Notes under the pieces: generated by a model
Database searches by the model: none
Seen by the model: only the letters and a program-made list of their open reading frames with translations
Told to the model about the DNA's origin: nothing
In this document: positions 21,626 through 34,281 of the stretch, one piece after another
Layout of the letters: each line of letters opens with the position of its first letter
How positions within the stretch are numbered: position 1 is the stretch's first letter
NCBI GenBank assembly: GCA_038373865.1
Contig: JAXGGA010002959.1
Coordinates: 47,327-111,326, forward strand
Direction of reading: 5' to 3'
Length of the DNA stretch: 64,000 bases
Origin: Uloborus plumipes
Taxonomy: Eukaryota; Arthropoda; Arachnida; Araneae; Uloboridae
Position numbers and translations under genes: made by a program

Positions 21626-22680
21626 TTAGCCATCGGCCGCCGAAGCTAACTTCAGTCCATCGGCCTCGGAAACATCTAAATGTTGATACATAGCCGATTG
21701 TTTTTTGGGGAAAAAATCCCTAAGTTTCTTACAGGGGTATTTTACCTTCTCTATTTTTTACTTCATAATTAAAAGAATGTACAGCATGTGGCAAGCCCGT
21801 CATTAAAGGGGGGTCGATTGCCCCCCCCCCCTCAACTTTGGGAAATCAATGTATTGGCATATAAGTGGGCGTGGTTTTTGCCACTGTTTGGTAAATTTTA
21901 CATTGTGTATGCACCCCCCCCCCCGCTGGAAAAATTTGAAATGACGTCCCTGGCATGTGGCCAAAAATCGGGCAACAACGGGACCAACACAGTTCCAGGT
22001 TTTGGAATTTTCTGTATTTCGGGCAAATGCCGAAGTTTTCAACACAGCAGACACTTTTCGAATGTTCACTTTGGTGAGAGTTTTAAGAATTATAATAAAA
22101 CAAACGAATAACGGGAGAGCCACAGAGCCAGTTTTGTCCGTTATTATGAAGTGTCCGATATTAGGGAGAATTACTTCTTGAAGACTTTCCATATTTTGCC
22201 TATTAATTTCATGCAATTATAATATTAAATATGTACCATTGTCACGATCATGCACTACAATACCTATAATTTATACATTATTTGCTATATCGCGTTTTAA
22301 CTCATCTTTTTTTACCTTTCTATTACAACCGAATCCTTTAATTCCTCCTCCTACTTTTACCTTATTATTAGAAGCATATTTTCTCTACTTTTCTGTATGA
22401 TATTCCCATTAAAAATTGAATTGTAAATATGTCGACAGCCCCTATCTTTATCATATTTATATACCCAGTCATTTGTATTTAAACTATAACTAGTATAGAT
22501 TTCTCAATATAATGAATTCTTTTTTGTTCCTAAAAATGTTTAAAACGTACATTTCAGCAGCCATTTATATATGTTTTTTTCGCATCGTATCGGCGGCCGA
22601 TGCAAACTTGGCAAAAACATCAGCTGCCTTTTAAACGTCGGCCAAAATTTGTCATTAGTCAAGCCCTATAATTTACTACC
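21626..22680. repeat. Mixed repeats: ATCGGCCGCCGA inverted pair and a G/C-tract element at 21785-21960
   Basis: ATCGGCCGCCGA at about 21633 recurs inverted at about 22588, near a TAGGGCTTGACTAATGAC (rc) end word at 22650-22670. This could be an old TIR element. At 21785-21960 a short repeat begins CCCGTCATTAAAGGGGGG and ends near ATGACGTCCCTGG. Confidence 0.4.
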
Positions 22681-23050
22681 ATTCCAGGATAATTCTTTAA
22701 ATATTCTTGTACTATGAATAGAAAAGGGTTAATGGCCAATTTAATAAAAATATAATCAATTGCTTAGTTCAGCTTTTTTCAACCTGTTTCTGCTCGCGTA
22801 CCACTAGGTTCTACATTATGCATAACTGTACAACTTCAGAAAAATTATTTTATAGCGTGATTTTTTTTGAAAACTTGTTCACATTAAACATTGTGTGGGA
22901 TGACTATGTTTGAACATTACATTCTGAGTGGAATTCCATCAAAGCACGCCTGAATGTTATACCGAATATCAAGTCATTGAAATAAATTCACTGAAGCATA
23001 TATGTATATGTATCTATCAAGGAGGTTAAAGGGGAGGAGCTAAATCTCTG
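22681..23050. other. No recognised feature
   Basis: Nothing assignable apart from AT-rich sequence. Confidence 0.5.
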
Positions 23051-23057
23051 CTATCTA

Positions 23058-23873
23058 AGAGTGGTAACGAATTCTCACCGCAGCCAGAGGACGCTGCTCG
23101 ACAAACGCTCCCTATCTCCTACGGGAATCCATGTAAATGATACTGAATCTGTCATCTTTTTAAATGCTGCTATGGGAAAGAAAAAAAAACTCAACTGGAT
23201 TTTGGTGTAAATCTTCGATTGACATTATAAATTAAATATGATTTGCATCCCACGAAAATAGGTGCCGTATTCTTTGAGAAATAGGTTTAATTGAATGCAC
23301 TTACCAACTTGCCAAATCTGACAGAATCTGTCATTTTTTAAAGACTGCTGTTGGTAAGAATATTTTTTTTTTTAAATTGGAATTTTGCTCAAACCATCGA
23401 TTAACATTATGAACTAAATATATTTAATAAATATATTTAAACTAATAATTATTTTGTCTACTAAATATATTTAATTAATAACAAAATTAAATACTGACAT
23501 AATTTTTTGCCTCATGTTTAATTTATCAACAATTTAGAGAACTGATTCTCAGCAAAAATTAGATCGTACAATGCAAAGAAAATGTCACATACAGTCGCAT
23601 AAATGTCGAATTTGGCAAGTAGCTAGATGCGGTCGATTAAATATATTTCTTAAAAAATACGGCAAAATTTCAGTGGGATCAAAGTCATATTTAGTTTATA
23701 ATGTTAATCGATGGTTTACACCAAAATACAGTTGAAAAAAAAAATTTCTTTCCCATAGCAGCATTTAAAAAGATGACAGATTCAGTATCATTTACATTGA
23801 TTCCCGTAGGAGATAGGGAGCGTTTGTCGAGCAGCGTCCTCTGGCGGCGGTGAGAATTCGTTGCCACTTTCAA
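23058..23873. mobile_element. Foldback element, ~187-bp inverted arms
   Basis: 23058-23246 and 23683-23873 are inverted copies; for example GGACGCTGCTCGACAAACGC is shared. The loop is about 440 bp, and inner inverted words TTGCCAAATCTGAC / TTTGGCAAG also occur. Non-coding. Confidence 0.8.
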
Positions 23874-24219
23874 ACTAGCGCATCCGTAGAACATTTCTCT
23901 CCTTCTTTCTACTCCGTGTTATCTATGTATTTGTTCAAACTTTCACAATTATCTACCGTTTTGCCACATTTTAAAAATAAAAACACAAAATTATAAAAAT
24001 TTAATTCATTTTTTCTCTTATCACAATCAAATATTTTATAAAAATATATTAAGTGCGATAGTATTGTTTGTTTTGAAAAACATAACTTTTTGAAATTTAC
24101 TGATGGCTAATGGCTAAAGTTAAGAGTGCACTAACATAAACGATATGGATTTTAAATAATCAACTATACATATTAACTCCTTAACTGCAAATATTTTTCA
24201 TGTATAGGTCAAAACTTTC
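23874..24219. other. No recognised feature
   Basis: AT-rich, nothing assignable. Confidence 0.5.
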
Positions 24220-24221
24220 TA

Positions 24222-24396
24222 GTCGACGCTCGATATAACGACCATCTCGGTCCTACAGAAAACGGTCTTTATAACGAGTGATCGCTATAAGAGGTAGAAC
24301 ATAAGAGTATATTGGGATACAGTTGGGGTTTTTTTCACCGGTCGTTATATTAGGATGGTCTTTATAACGTGTGGTCGTTATAACGAGCGTCGACTG
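24222..24396. mobile_element. Pogo/Tigger-type MITE, 175 bp
   Basis: GTCGACGCTCG at the left and CGAGCGTCGACTG at the right are inverted, between TA dinucleotides (24220-24221, 24397-24398). The interior repeats 'cgttataacga' words. A sibling lies at 56261-56417. Confidence 0.7.
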
Positions 24397-25116
24397 TATC
24401 ATGTGCTTTAAGTAATGATTGTTCTTAACTGCTCGCAAGTATTTTTTTTTCCAGAATTAAAATTCAGTATTAAACGTTGTAAATCAAACTGTACGTAGAG
24501 TCAAACCAAAACACGATTCCTGACAGCGTACATTGGATGGTTATTCAATGAGCCGTATAGATCAGCGCTGCTAGACGCTCCATCTATTAGGGTTGTAAAT
24601 GACTATATTTTACAAATGAAAGTATTATTCAATTTTGAAAAAAAAAAAAAAAGAATTACAAACGGGAGAAATAAATACTCAATTTTACAGTCGGGAGAAT
24701 GGAGTAAAAAACGGATGTCTTAAGTGAAAAACGGGATAGTTAGCATTTCTGAGTAAATAGTTTAACCTTTTTCTTTCTAGATTTTGACTACTAAAATTCC
24801 TAGAATGCCTGGGTAGTCTGAAAAAAGCTTTATCCTAGAAAATATTATGTAAGTTTTTTCAATTCTGAAAATGTAAAGCAAATACAGAAGAATAAAACAA
24901 CTTTGAATGCAGAACAGTAGATATGTTTTTAATAACAAACACTAGGTAAAAGAATATGAAACAACTTATTAATGAAACTAAGAGGGAATGCTGTAAACAC
25001 ATGTTATGGAGTTACTAGGAATCTCTTTTTCAATGCAAAAGTCAGCTTGTGGAAGAAAAGACATCCGAAAAAAGATAAATACACTGTAGAATAAGTTCAC
25101 TAAATTCTTTATTTTA
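24397..25116. other. No recognised feature
   Basis: AT-rich sequence with poly-A runs; no supported gene. Confidence 0.5.
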
Positions 25117-25310
25117 ATAAGTGAATAATAAATTGCAATTAAGATTACATACAATTTAGTCAAAACAATAATTCATAGAGAATAACAGCTTCAAAAGATC
25201 ATGTAAAAAATTGACCAATAAAAAAATGTTTTGTATTGGAATGCTTTAAAAGGAAACTTCTCAAACACACAAGTGTGGTAAAAATTACACCTCTGAAAAG
25301 CTTAACTTGT
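25117..25310 (+). repeat. Duplicated segment, copy 1
   Basis: Shares TAAGATTACATACAATTTA, 'attcatagagaataa' and 'acacaagtgtgg.aaaaattacacctctgaaaa' in the same order with 27140-27330. A direct duplication about 2 kb apart. Confidence 0.65.
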
Positions 25311-25427
25311 AAATAGCGAAACCCTAAAGTTTCTAAATCATTTAGCTCCTGATTTTGCTAACTTATGTGACCAGACGAACAAAAAGCCTCAATCTTCAAT
25401 TAAGTTAAGTGAATTAATCATTTTAGA

Positions 25428-26988
25428 AAGGGCGTAAGTCATTTATTTCACATTTGAGTGAGAAGTAGTTTCGCCGCATTTTTATGTCTAGTGTAGGAGG
25501 GAAATGAAGCCTTGCAGAATAAAGAAATTTTGCGACCAATTTTTGTTTAGGGCAGAAGTTACGGCTTTATGCCATTTGGTTCTCCGCAAATCAAGGAATA
25601 AGATGAAATGTGAATCTGGCATGAACATAGAACTATTTTTTTTTATAGTGAAGAAAAAACAGATAACACATGCACTCTAGTATCACCATGGTAGAGGCTA
25701 GCCTGTCATTTTTGGGATCAGAGAGGTTTGTTGTTCGCTCCTTGACTTTGAAAAATTTATTCTTTCACATATTAGTCGACGGGGTTTTTGTTGCTTTCCG
25801 ATAAAATTTGCATCACCCTGGAATAAATTTGAAATCATAGGCCTGGAGAAAGATAGGCAGAGAAGTAGCTGTATGGAATTTTCTATTTTTTCACAGATTT
25901 CAACACCACTCTAAGAACTTTAAAGAAATTGAATGCTTTCAATGACGTATACGATGGTTAACATAAGAAAAACACTGTAGCATGATTTTTTTAAACAAGA
26001 AATAACGCTGAAGAAGTTTAACAAGATTGCTCGTGACTTTCACTGTCCTCTATGAGTTCATTTGTTTGCATTCTATAACTAGAACTTTGGTATACTAAAA
26101 CGAATTTTAAGCAGATACGAAATTATGTGAAATTCCATATCTAATGCTTGAAACTCCATCAAGATTCACTGCCAAATCAGTGGATGCCAATGAAATGTGT
26201 AACTGCTAAAGCTGGTGCCTTTCATTTATAGAGGACTTGGCTCTCAAATTGAGATTTAAGAAAAAAGATTCTACCGGATAAAATGCTTTCAATTCTCAAT
26301 GTTTATGATGCTAGCTATTTTATTGATGGTTTTTAAGAACATACTTTTGTGCTTAACAAGTAGTGCTGGTCAGCTGAACTACATTTGCCAGTATTGATTA
26401 CAAAGGGGAAATTCACATATACAGGAGGAAAAAACTGAGGCTTTAGGGCAATTTTGATCATAATCATATTAATATGTACATCAATCTTGATTCACAAAAC
26501 AAACAAGAGAACAGGAAAAAAAACTTTGAAAACTGTACTTGTTGAATATGATTAGTTTTATACACATACGAAACTTCTGCTCTTTTTTTCAGTTTTTAGT
26601 TGTTATTTATTATTATTATAATACTCGTATAACAAGAAAAATACTCTTTTTAAGACTCATTTTATGCATAGACTTTGCTTATTATTTTTGTTGCGCTATG
26701 CTGTATTATTTAAAGTTACCATTTATTAGTTTAAAATAAATCTGTTTTACTTGATTTACCTTTTTATCATTCTAAACTAGACTTTCAAGTTAAAATCATG
26801 TAAAATCCATTTTTTTTAAAACTTTCATTAATTTCAGTAACAAAATGAAACATAATTTAATTTGAACAAATGATTCTATTTAAACCTTGATTAGTCATAA
26901 AACTACTTGTAGAATTCATATCTGAAATCAACACTTTTTATTGAATCCGCAAAAGCGTCATTAGTGGGGACTTACGCCCTTTCAAAAT
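25428..26988. mobile_element. Candidate 1.56-kb element with GAAAGGGCGTAAGTC ends
   Basis: The left end 'gaaagggcgtaagtc' (about 25428) and right end 'gacttacgccctttc' (about 26968-26982) are inverted, lying between the two duplicated segments. No ORF of note and no clear target duplication. A third ACTTACGCC word occurs at 51958. Confidence 0.45.
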
Positions 26989-27139
26989 AATGAATCCAAT
27001 TCTTCTTGCACTGATGGTACATTGCAAATTTATTATTTAGGCCACAAGAATATGTAGATTTAAATTTTATATGCGGTATAATAGTAAAACCATTTTTAAG
27101 AACAAACATTAAATGCTCCAATATAAAATTTAAATGAGT

Positions 27140-27330
27140 GATGAAGTACACAATAAAGATTACATACAATTTAATTAAAATAATAATATTCATAGAGAAT
27201 AATGTATTTAGAGCATAAACAAAAATGACTATTTACTACATTTCATAACATGTGATAAATAAGTAAATACAGTCAAAAGGAAACTTTACAACTACACAAG
27301 TGTGGGAAAAATTACACCTCTGAAAAATAC
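27140..27330 (+). repeat. Duplicated segment, copy 2
   Basis: Direct copy of 25117-25310 (see that entry); about 80% similar by eye with indels. Confidence 0.65.
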
Positions 27331-28395
27331 ATTATTCATGTACAATGCATTTGGAAATTCTCTAGATTAGTAATGTTCCGTTTTTTTTAACTATAAGACT
27401 AGGACAACTAGACTCCAATTGAAATAAAATATGACATTAATTATTCTTGCACCAATAAAACATTGCACATTTAGTATTTAGAACACAGCAGTTAATAATA
27501 CATTTAAAATGTGATTAAAATAAGATCTTCGGGATACTTTCATTAAAAACATGAAAATTGAAAGAAATAAGTATAAACATGACTAATATATCACACCCAG
27601 ATATTAACCACTTCCTGAATTTTTCCAAGCTCAACCTGCCTTATTCCAAGTGCAGCTCGGGAACTGATAATTTACACTGCACTTTTCAAATTTTTTCACA
27701 TGCTTTTTATAACTTTGAATGCTTCTGATTTACTCACCATCAGTTTGCAACAAAAGGTTCTGCTCTCAACTTGTGATAATAGACTGCAGTGTTTTGAATC
27801 AATTATACGTGATCAGCGTAAATGCCGAGGATAAAATGAATTCGTAATTCAATATAAAAGCTAAGTATTCAAAGTTTATACTTATAATTGAAGTTACAAA
27901 GTCTAATGGGCTTGGCCATGTAGAAAGAAAACTTAACAGGTAAATTACTCATGGATTTAAATATATTTTATATCAATTTTTAGAAAATTTTGAATGCATG
28001 CTGTCATGCTTAAAAAGATGTGTGTATAAACATTACATTTTAAAAATCAATATTTCTGAAATGAAATGAGAGTGGAAGTGTTGATTCAGTAGAAACACAA
28101 AAACATTTTAACTGTGGTGTTTCCTATGTGTATATATATGTATATACACCACATTTATAAACACATATGTACAAATGTAGAAAAGTAAATTAAGTTGGAC
28201 GAGTAGAAATGATTTAAAACATTCTATGCTGCTGATAAATACACCATAAAAAATCTTTGAGCAGTATACTATATAAATTGCTAATTTATAAAAAAAAAAA
28301 AAAATACACCACATAAAACACATTTCTAGAATATGAAGAAAACACTTCATTTTGTTAGTAAATTTTAACCAATCAAAATATATTTCCTAACAAAA
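27331..28395. other. Probable 3' flank of the zinc-finger gene; nothing else recognised
   Basis: AT-rich; includes a short TATATG simple run near 28128-28146. Confidence 0.5.
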
Positions 28396-28400
28396 GAATA

Positions 28401-28406
28401 TTTATT
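28401..28406 (-). promoter_or_regulatory. Polyadenylation signal of the zinc-finger gene
   Basis: TTTATT on plus, AATAAA on minus, 36 bp beyond the stop codon at 28443; plausible cleavage signal for the terminal exon. Confidence 0.5.
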
Positions 28407-28442
28407 ATCCTTGTTCACCTTTAGGGGGATGAAAAACACTTT

Positions 28443-28909
28443 TTATCTTTTCCCATCCATTTTTTTTTTCAAAATTTCTACAGTACGTTTTGCAACATCC
28501 CTCTGATGCCTTAATCTCACATGTCTTTGAATCTTAGCATGTTGCTTATATCTAGCACCACAACCAAAAGGGCATTCAAATGTAGGTTTTTCCTTTAGAA
28601 AATGTTGTATTACATGTTTTGTAAATGGTTTATCTTTAACATAAATTTTAGAGCACTTTTGACAATTATACTTTGTTTTTCCAGAATCAGTACAAACGCT
28701 TTTTTCTATTTCTTCATTTATCAATTTCTTACATTTTTTACAATCTAAAGATAATTTACCCGTTTTTAAATGCCCTCCATGAAGTGTTAACTTTTTTTTC
28801 ACAATAGCTTTAGAAAGTTCCTGATCAACAGATATCTTGTTACTATTAGCGTTTTCCACAATACTTTCATCATAAATAATAGAAACTTCTTCGCCATTAA
28901 CCAGGAGGT
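28443..28909 (-). CDS. C2H2 zinc-finger protein, terminal exon
   Basis: 467-nt exon starting after the acceptor TTCTTGTTACAG| with two bases completing a split codon, then 154 codons and a stop. The N-terminal half is acidic and Lys-rich. A CKKC...C segment near the middle may be a degenerate finger. Two clear fingers follow: CQKCSKIYVKDKPFTKHVIQH (C-x2-C-x12-H-x3-H, here 21 residues) and C-PFG-C-x12-H-x4-H ending at HVRLRH. A basic helix-like tail ends in MDGKR. C2H2 fingers usually bind DNA; the target is unknown. The exon joins in frame (phase 1) to 44541-44624. It is a host gene, not transposon-like. Confidence 0.72.
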
Positions 28910-28911
28910 CT

Positions 28912-30630
28912 GTAACAAGAATAAATACATTAACATTCCCTTCTTTACAAAGAAAATAAAAATACTGCACAATATATTATACACAATTGAACCTCGCTAA
29001 GCCACCACATTTATTGACGAGCTGAAAGTAGTCGAAAGTTGAGTGTTGCAGTTTAACATTATTTCACCTTCACCAACCCTTCATAAATGCATGTTTTTGT
29101 GAAAATAGTAAAGCTTGAGACTAAAAAATAAATTAATTAATAGTGGCCAGTAAGCCCAAAAAAGTAAATAGTCACTTTGACGTTGTTGGTGGCCACTTTG
29201 AACCACGTTAAAAAACTATAATCCCATTCAACTTTGTTTGGCAAATAGTTATATTACATTATGTACTTGCATATATCTTAACTAAACTACTATATATTAA
29301 AGAAATAGGTTTTAAAAGATTTCAAACATATTTTGAAAAATAAATTATTAATTTTGAAGTTCCAATAATAAGCACTGTACAAATAAAACAAAAACTAAAT
29401 GTACTTGTTTTTTTAAGTTTAATAAACATTTTATTTAACCCATTAATGCCTGATATTTTTTTTTCCAAAGTTATTTTATTTACCGATTGCAAATAATGTT
29501 TAATGGAAAGGAAAAATAATTTAAAAAAATATCCCATAAAAAAGTATTTTTTTATTAAAACAAAAAATTGTCCCTAAAAAGGAAGTTGGGCACCAGAAGG
29601 TACATACTTTAATTTCTTTTTTCTGCCTATGATATAACATTTAAAAAAACATTTTATAAGAAGAAATAAAAACAGCAATCAACATGACTTGGGAAGTAAA
29701 TTTAGAGAACAAGAAAATATTGGTTTTGTTTAGTATAAGATCATATTATGCAAACCTACATTGCATTTGCTGTATGGGGCACCTACCCCCACCTTACTTT
29801 TAAGAAAGGGAAAGTGCGTACCGTCATATAAACAAATTTTAGAGTATTTGATCAAAATACCCTATGTATGTTATTAGTAGCTATTATTCAAAAGAAACAA
29901 CTTCCAGTTGAATCAGTGAGTGTAAAAACAACTTCAGTCCAGAATAAATTTTTCAGGAGAGAGAAGAAAACGTCATAGCTCCTCCACATTTTCAAATAAT
30001 TGAACAATTCTTTTTTCCTGCATCATAACATGCATGTATGTTGTTATCATGCAAAAACTACATAGATTCAATCTAAATCGGGTTCAGGAAAATTTAAAAT
30101 GTAATTTGGACTGATGTTTTTGCACTCAGTAGGTTTTTACACTCAGGGAAAAAAGTTACCATACATTGATAGTTTGTATTTATTTATGATTTCATCAGAT
30201 ATGAAGTAAGCTCTTGCTTTATTATTGTGACACATGACTTCAAAAAATTATTAAGCTCTCAGAACAGATCATTTTTACCCATACATCGCTAAGAAAAATT
30301 ATGGAATAAAAAGAACTAAAGAACTTTAAAACTTAACAGTATTCAGGAATATGGGTTATCAACAACAGTGGAAGGTTGTTACAAAAATTGAAAAGCGATT
30401 GCTAAATCTATACCAATAAAAGAGGAACAAAAAAATATGGGTAAGTACATCTCAAAATATATCATGTTCTGCCATTCTGGAAAGTCTTTAATCAAGTAAA
30501 TAGTTAATCACAAAAAAAAATTCAGGAATACATACAATCACCTTCTTGATGTTTTCATTTTATTTATCTTGGTTGGAATGTGCCCTGAAGGATAGGCATG
30601 GCTTGAAGCAAAAGCAACTTTTTGGGAAGT
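28912..30630. other. Intron of the zinc-finger gene; no recognised feature
   Basis: AT-rich intronic DNA; open frames are low-complexity. 28988-29060 has a 'ttgaacctcgctaagccacc' phrase that may be a lone pogo-type MITE end. Confidence 0.5.
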
Positions 30631-30635
30631 AGGCT

Positions 30636-30885
30636 TCAGCAGCTTAGCAAGCTCCAATCAAAGAAAGTATGTACCGCAATAACCTCTCTTCCCTTAAAGT
30701 TATGGTGGAACTCCTTGTATTGAGTGGGGGTAAACTTAAATTTTGTCTCTTTTTGCAAATTTTGCTCTCGCCATTCTCTGTTTAAGCTTCTTTTTTTTTT
30801 GTAAGTCCTTCCACCAATCATCAAATTTTTTTATATCCAAGGAGAGTAGCTTGGTGATGTGAAAGCTGTTACTGGTCTGAGCACA
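30636..30885 (-). pseudogene. Transposon-protein relic (KFDDWWKDLQKKK)
   Basis: Minus-strand frames read SFHITKLLSLDIKKFDDWWK (then stop) and, shifted, KFKFTPTQYKEFHHNFKGRE. The 'LSLD..KFDDWW' plus 'KF....YK.F' pattern resembles, from memory, the C-terminal end of the same QNKN-motif family as 4652-5345. It is frameshifted and isolated in an intron. Confidence 0.35.
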
Positions 30886-31089
30886 CAACAGAAATAACAT
30901 TTTTTACATAACAGAGCAAATAACATTTTCGTCTCCTGCACATAACTTCAAAACTACCACACTTCCACAACTTCTATGTGGAAACTTGACGAGTTAATCT
31001 TGCAATAATAACAAGTTTTAGCAAGAATGCAGGCGAATTATAACGAAATCTACTTCTAGAAACTTCTTTCACATGTTGGTTTCATTTAG

Positions 31090-32460
31090 TCCATGCTTCC
31101 CGCCAGTGGCGTATATAGGGTTTTATTTCGGAGGGGGCCCATATATACAAGCTTAGCCCCCCCCCCAAATTTCTTTTTTTTTCCGCTATTACTGTAAGAC
31201 CGGTAGAAATTTTCAAGTTGAATTAAAATATTGTAATTTTTAGAAAAGATAGAAAATTACGAAGTTTTAGATTCCCCCCAAAACTTTTTTCAAAATTGAA
31301 ATTATTTATGCAAACTTTGATGATGTTGGAGGATCAAGATCAAGACTCCTCTGGGAAATTTACTGAAACATAAATTCTAAACACGCAATTTCAGGCTATC
31401 TTTAGTGATGACATTAAAGGAATTGAGAAGACTTGGGGCATCTCTCCTGAAATATTTTGACACTGAAACACAACTCAGGATATATTTCTTCATGAGAGAG
31501 TAAAAGAAAAGAAGAGTTTTTTTTTTTTGAACTGAAGTCTCATTTAAGTTATCTTTGGGAAGTAAAAGTTCAAAGACCCTCCCCTGAAAGATTTTCGATA
31601 TATAGATGCGCAATTTCGCGTTCTCTTTGGAGACATTAAGAGACAAAAAGTGGTTAGGGATCTCTCTCTGAAAATTTTCAAAATTTAAACCTTAAGTCAT
31701 CTTTACTTTAGAACGACCATCTTTGGTAGTAACGTTAGCGAGGACTCTCTCCCAAAATGTTTCGAAATTAATGTTTTAAAAACATTTTTATTTAGGTTAT
31801 CTTTAATACCGTCAAGAGAAGAGGCAGGATTCGGGCGCTGTGCCCCGAACTTTTGCGGCAATGAAGCTTCAAGAATGCAATTTTAAGCTCTATTTTTTGA
31901 AACTGGAGGTTCAAAATTTTACGTTTAGCAGAGGTGCCCATTACCCCCAAGAGCAAAAACTTATCATCTAAGAATTCCACGAAGATTCCTCTAAAAACGA
32001 GAGCCACACGTGAAAGAAAAAGAAAACAAAAACTTTTAAAAATGCCCCGTAAAAATAATTCAATAGCGCCTCTTACGCCATTATTCTTGATAGGAACAAC
32101 TGCTTTTAGGCTTTGTCTGACAACATTTAGGATAATAAAAGGATTTAGACTCTTCCGGAAATTTTTGGGCATAGAGACTGATTCGGGAGCTCTCTCTTTT
32201 CTAAAAACACATTTTAGAGCTAAAGACTATAGAAAAGTAAGGGAGATATTAACTACCTTTAACTGTTTGAATTTAAAATCTCTAAAATGCCAATTAAGGC
32301 AATGTTTGACCAAGGTATTGAAGAAGAAGCGGGAAAAGAACTCTCTTCCGAAAATTTTGGATATTGAAGTCTTGAAACTACAATTAAATTACACGTTGTA
32401 GAAGCGAAATTTTAAGATCTCTTTGGACTCTTTAAGGTGGGGTCATGAGCCTTCTTTGAA
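31090..32460 (+). repeat. Degenerate tandem repeat, ~80-bp unit, array 3 (longest)
   Basis: Begins at CAGTGGCGTATATAGGG with a G/C-tract head, then at least ten diverged units of 'aaacgcaattt.aggctatctttagtgatg.cattaagga' near 31379, 31470, 31535, 31603, 31690, 31780, 31870 and on. The 126- and 155-residue open frames here are by-products of the repeat. Confidence 0.65.
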
Positions 32461-32464
32461 TTCA

Positions 32465-33140
32465 TGCTTGGCGGATATACGGGCCTCGACTTCCTACATT
32501 AAACCCGACACTGAGAAGGCACTCTATTCTTTAATTTCACCACTGGTAAAGAGATTGAAATTTACGTGCCCTCTCTAGCTCGGCCGGCTTGGATTTCTAC
32601 CTCCTCTCAATTTTTTGTTGTTCAGTTGAAGCTTGGAAATTATTTCTGAAAAAACTTAAACCGAAACACTTTATTTTAAATCACACAACACTTAACTAAT
32701 AAACACTAATAAACACTTTATTTATTATTGCACTTTATTTTAAATTTACTGAATGTAGCATTATTTTAAAGACTCTTATTTCCTGACTGACTAGGAGAAA
32801 AGGGGGAATGAGAAGAAAGAGAAACTTAATTTGCTGACTAATAATCCACATGTATTGAATATTTTTCATTTAAAGATTTCTATTCAAAATAACTAGGATT
32901 TTTTCTATGCATTTTCTAATTGAAATATCTTCATTTTCTCAAGACACGTTCTTTTTTCTCTTGAGTAAAGCGCAAGGGCTCCCTGACCCTCTTGGGTTGC
33001 ACCACTGCCTGGTGCCATCTAACAAATTATTATTAGCAATAATTATTTATTTATGTATTTCAAGCTAAAAGTATGTAAATAATTTAAGAGTAAACTAAAC
33101 CGAATAATAATGACTACCTTTATTAAAAAAAAATCCCCCC
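32465..33140 (+). repeat. Dispersed ~0.7-kb repeat, copy B
   Basis: Direct continuation of array 3; an inverted match to 20880-21625. Together with the array and C-tract it defines a composite element of about 2 kb whose other copy lies at 20.4-21.6 kb. Confidence 0.75.
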
Positions 33141-33850
33141 CCCTTAAATAAGCCCTTGGGACTTGAGAAAAGATTGTATTGATCATCCCTACACCCCCCC
33201 CCCCAAGAAAATTCTGGCTGCACTAGTGCTTCAGGTGTGTTGATGCAATCATGTTCACGTATCGTTCTCTTAATGGTGCGAAATTTAGATCGTCGGGAGG
33301 GAATGAGTGCCCTTAGAAAGTCATACTCGTGCTCTAGCATTGGGGCTAGAACTTGTTTTCGTTAAAAACGAATTTTTGAAATTTTTGGACTGAAGAGGTT
33401 TTTGCTATGACTACAAAAAAACTGAAACAAAACCTTCTCTATTTTTACTTTAGAGGTTTTTGAAGACATTTAAGTTGTCCCTGATTGTGTTTCATCTATT
33501 GAAACCAAGGCTGACCTCTACCTATAGAAATTATTATTAGACGGTTATCTAACATAGTCATTTAGTTGCAGAAGTCATTTCAGGACAGTGTTCATATAAT
33601 TCTTAGTGGACGCACTTACCAGAACTCACCCTAAATAAATTGTCACAGTAGAGATCAAAATTGGCCTGCTCAGAGAATTCTGAAATTAAATCTGCATTCA
33701 CTGACCCCTTCCCAACAACAAATGCAAATGAAAGAGCTCCTTGAATTCTGCACGAAGGTAAAGTGCTAAATTTCTGAAACAGCTTAAGACTTCTTCAACA
33801 GTCAGACAAAACAATACGAAACACCTCAATGCATAATTGAAAAGTAATTA
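33141..33850. other. No recognised feature beyond a C-run repeat end
   Basis: C-run (33190-33205) and unremarkable sequence. Confidence 0.5.
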
Positions 33851-34281
33851 AATACCGTAGGATGGGGTAACTTTGAACTGGGTGGGTAACATTGGGACAA
33901 CGGGTTAATTTTAGTTTGCAGGATTCCCTGAGGGACACACTGCGTAGGTTCAATCTGCAAACACATTCTTTGTTTAGTTCTGTACCCTGCCACTACCTGG
34001 CGGCAATTTTCATAACCAGTTTACTACCACGTTGTGTCAGCCAAGTTTTATTTCTTGCTATTGTTTTTCACAAAATTCTTGTTTTGACGAAACTTTCTCT
34101 TCTGCCTCAAGAACTGTGAACTTCAGATCACTTTCAAGTACGTATACACAATACCAAACATCTTCTTAAGTATCTTATATAGAATTAACAATGTTATTAA
34201 AGTATTTTGTTTTATATAACCTATAAACTAAATTTTCAGCTCTTTACGGGGTAATTTTGGGACAGCCCCAAAGTTTGTATA

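Noticed and set aside
21803..22216. 137-residue minus-strand frame
   Set aside because: It crosses a G/C-tract dispersed repeat; no recognisable motif and no splice support.
31792..32401. Open frames of 126 and 155 residues on opposite strands
   Set aside because: They overlap on opposite strands within a degenerate tandem repeat and have no domain resemblance.
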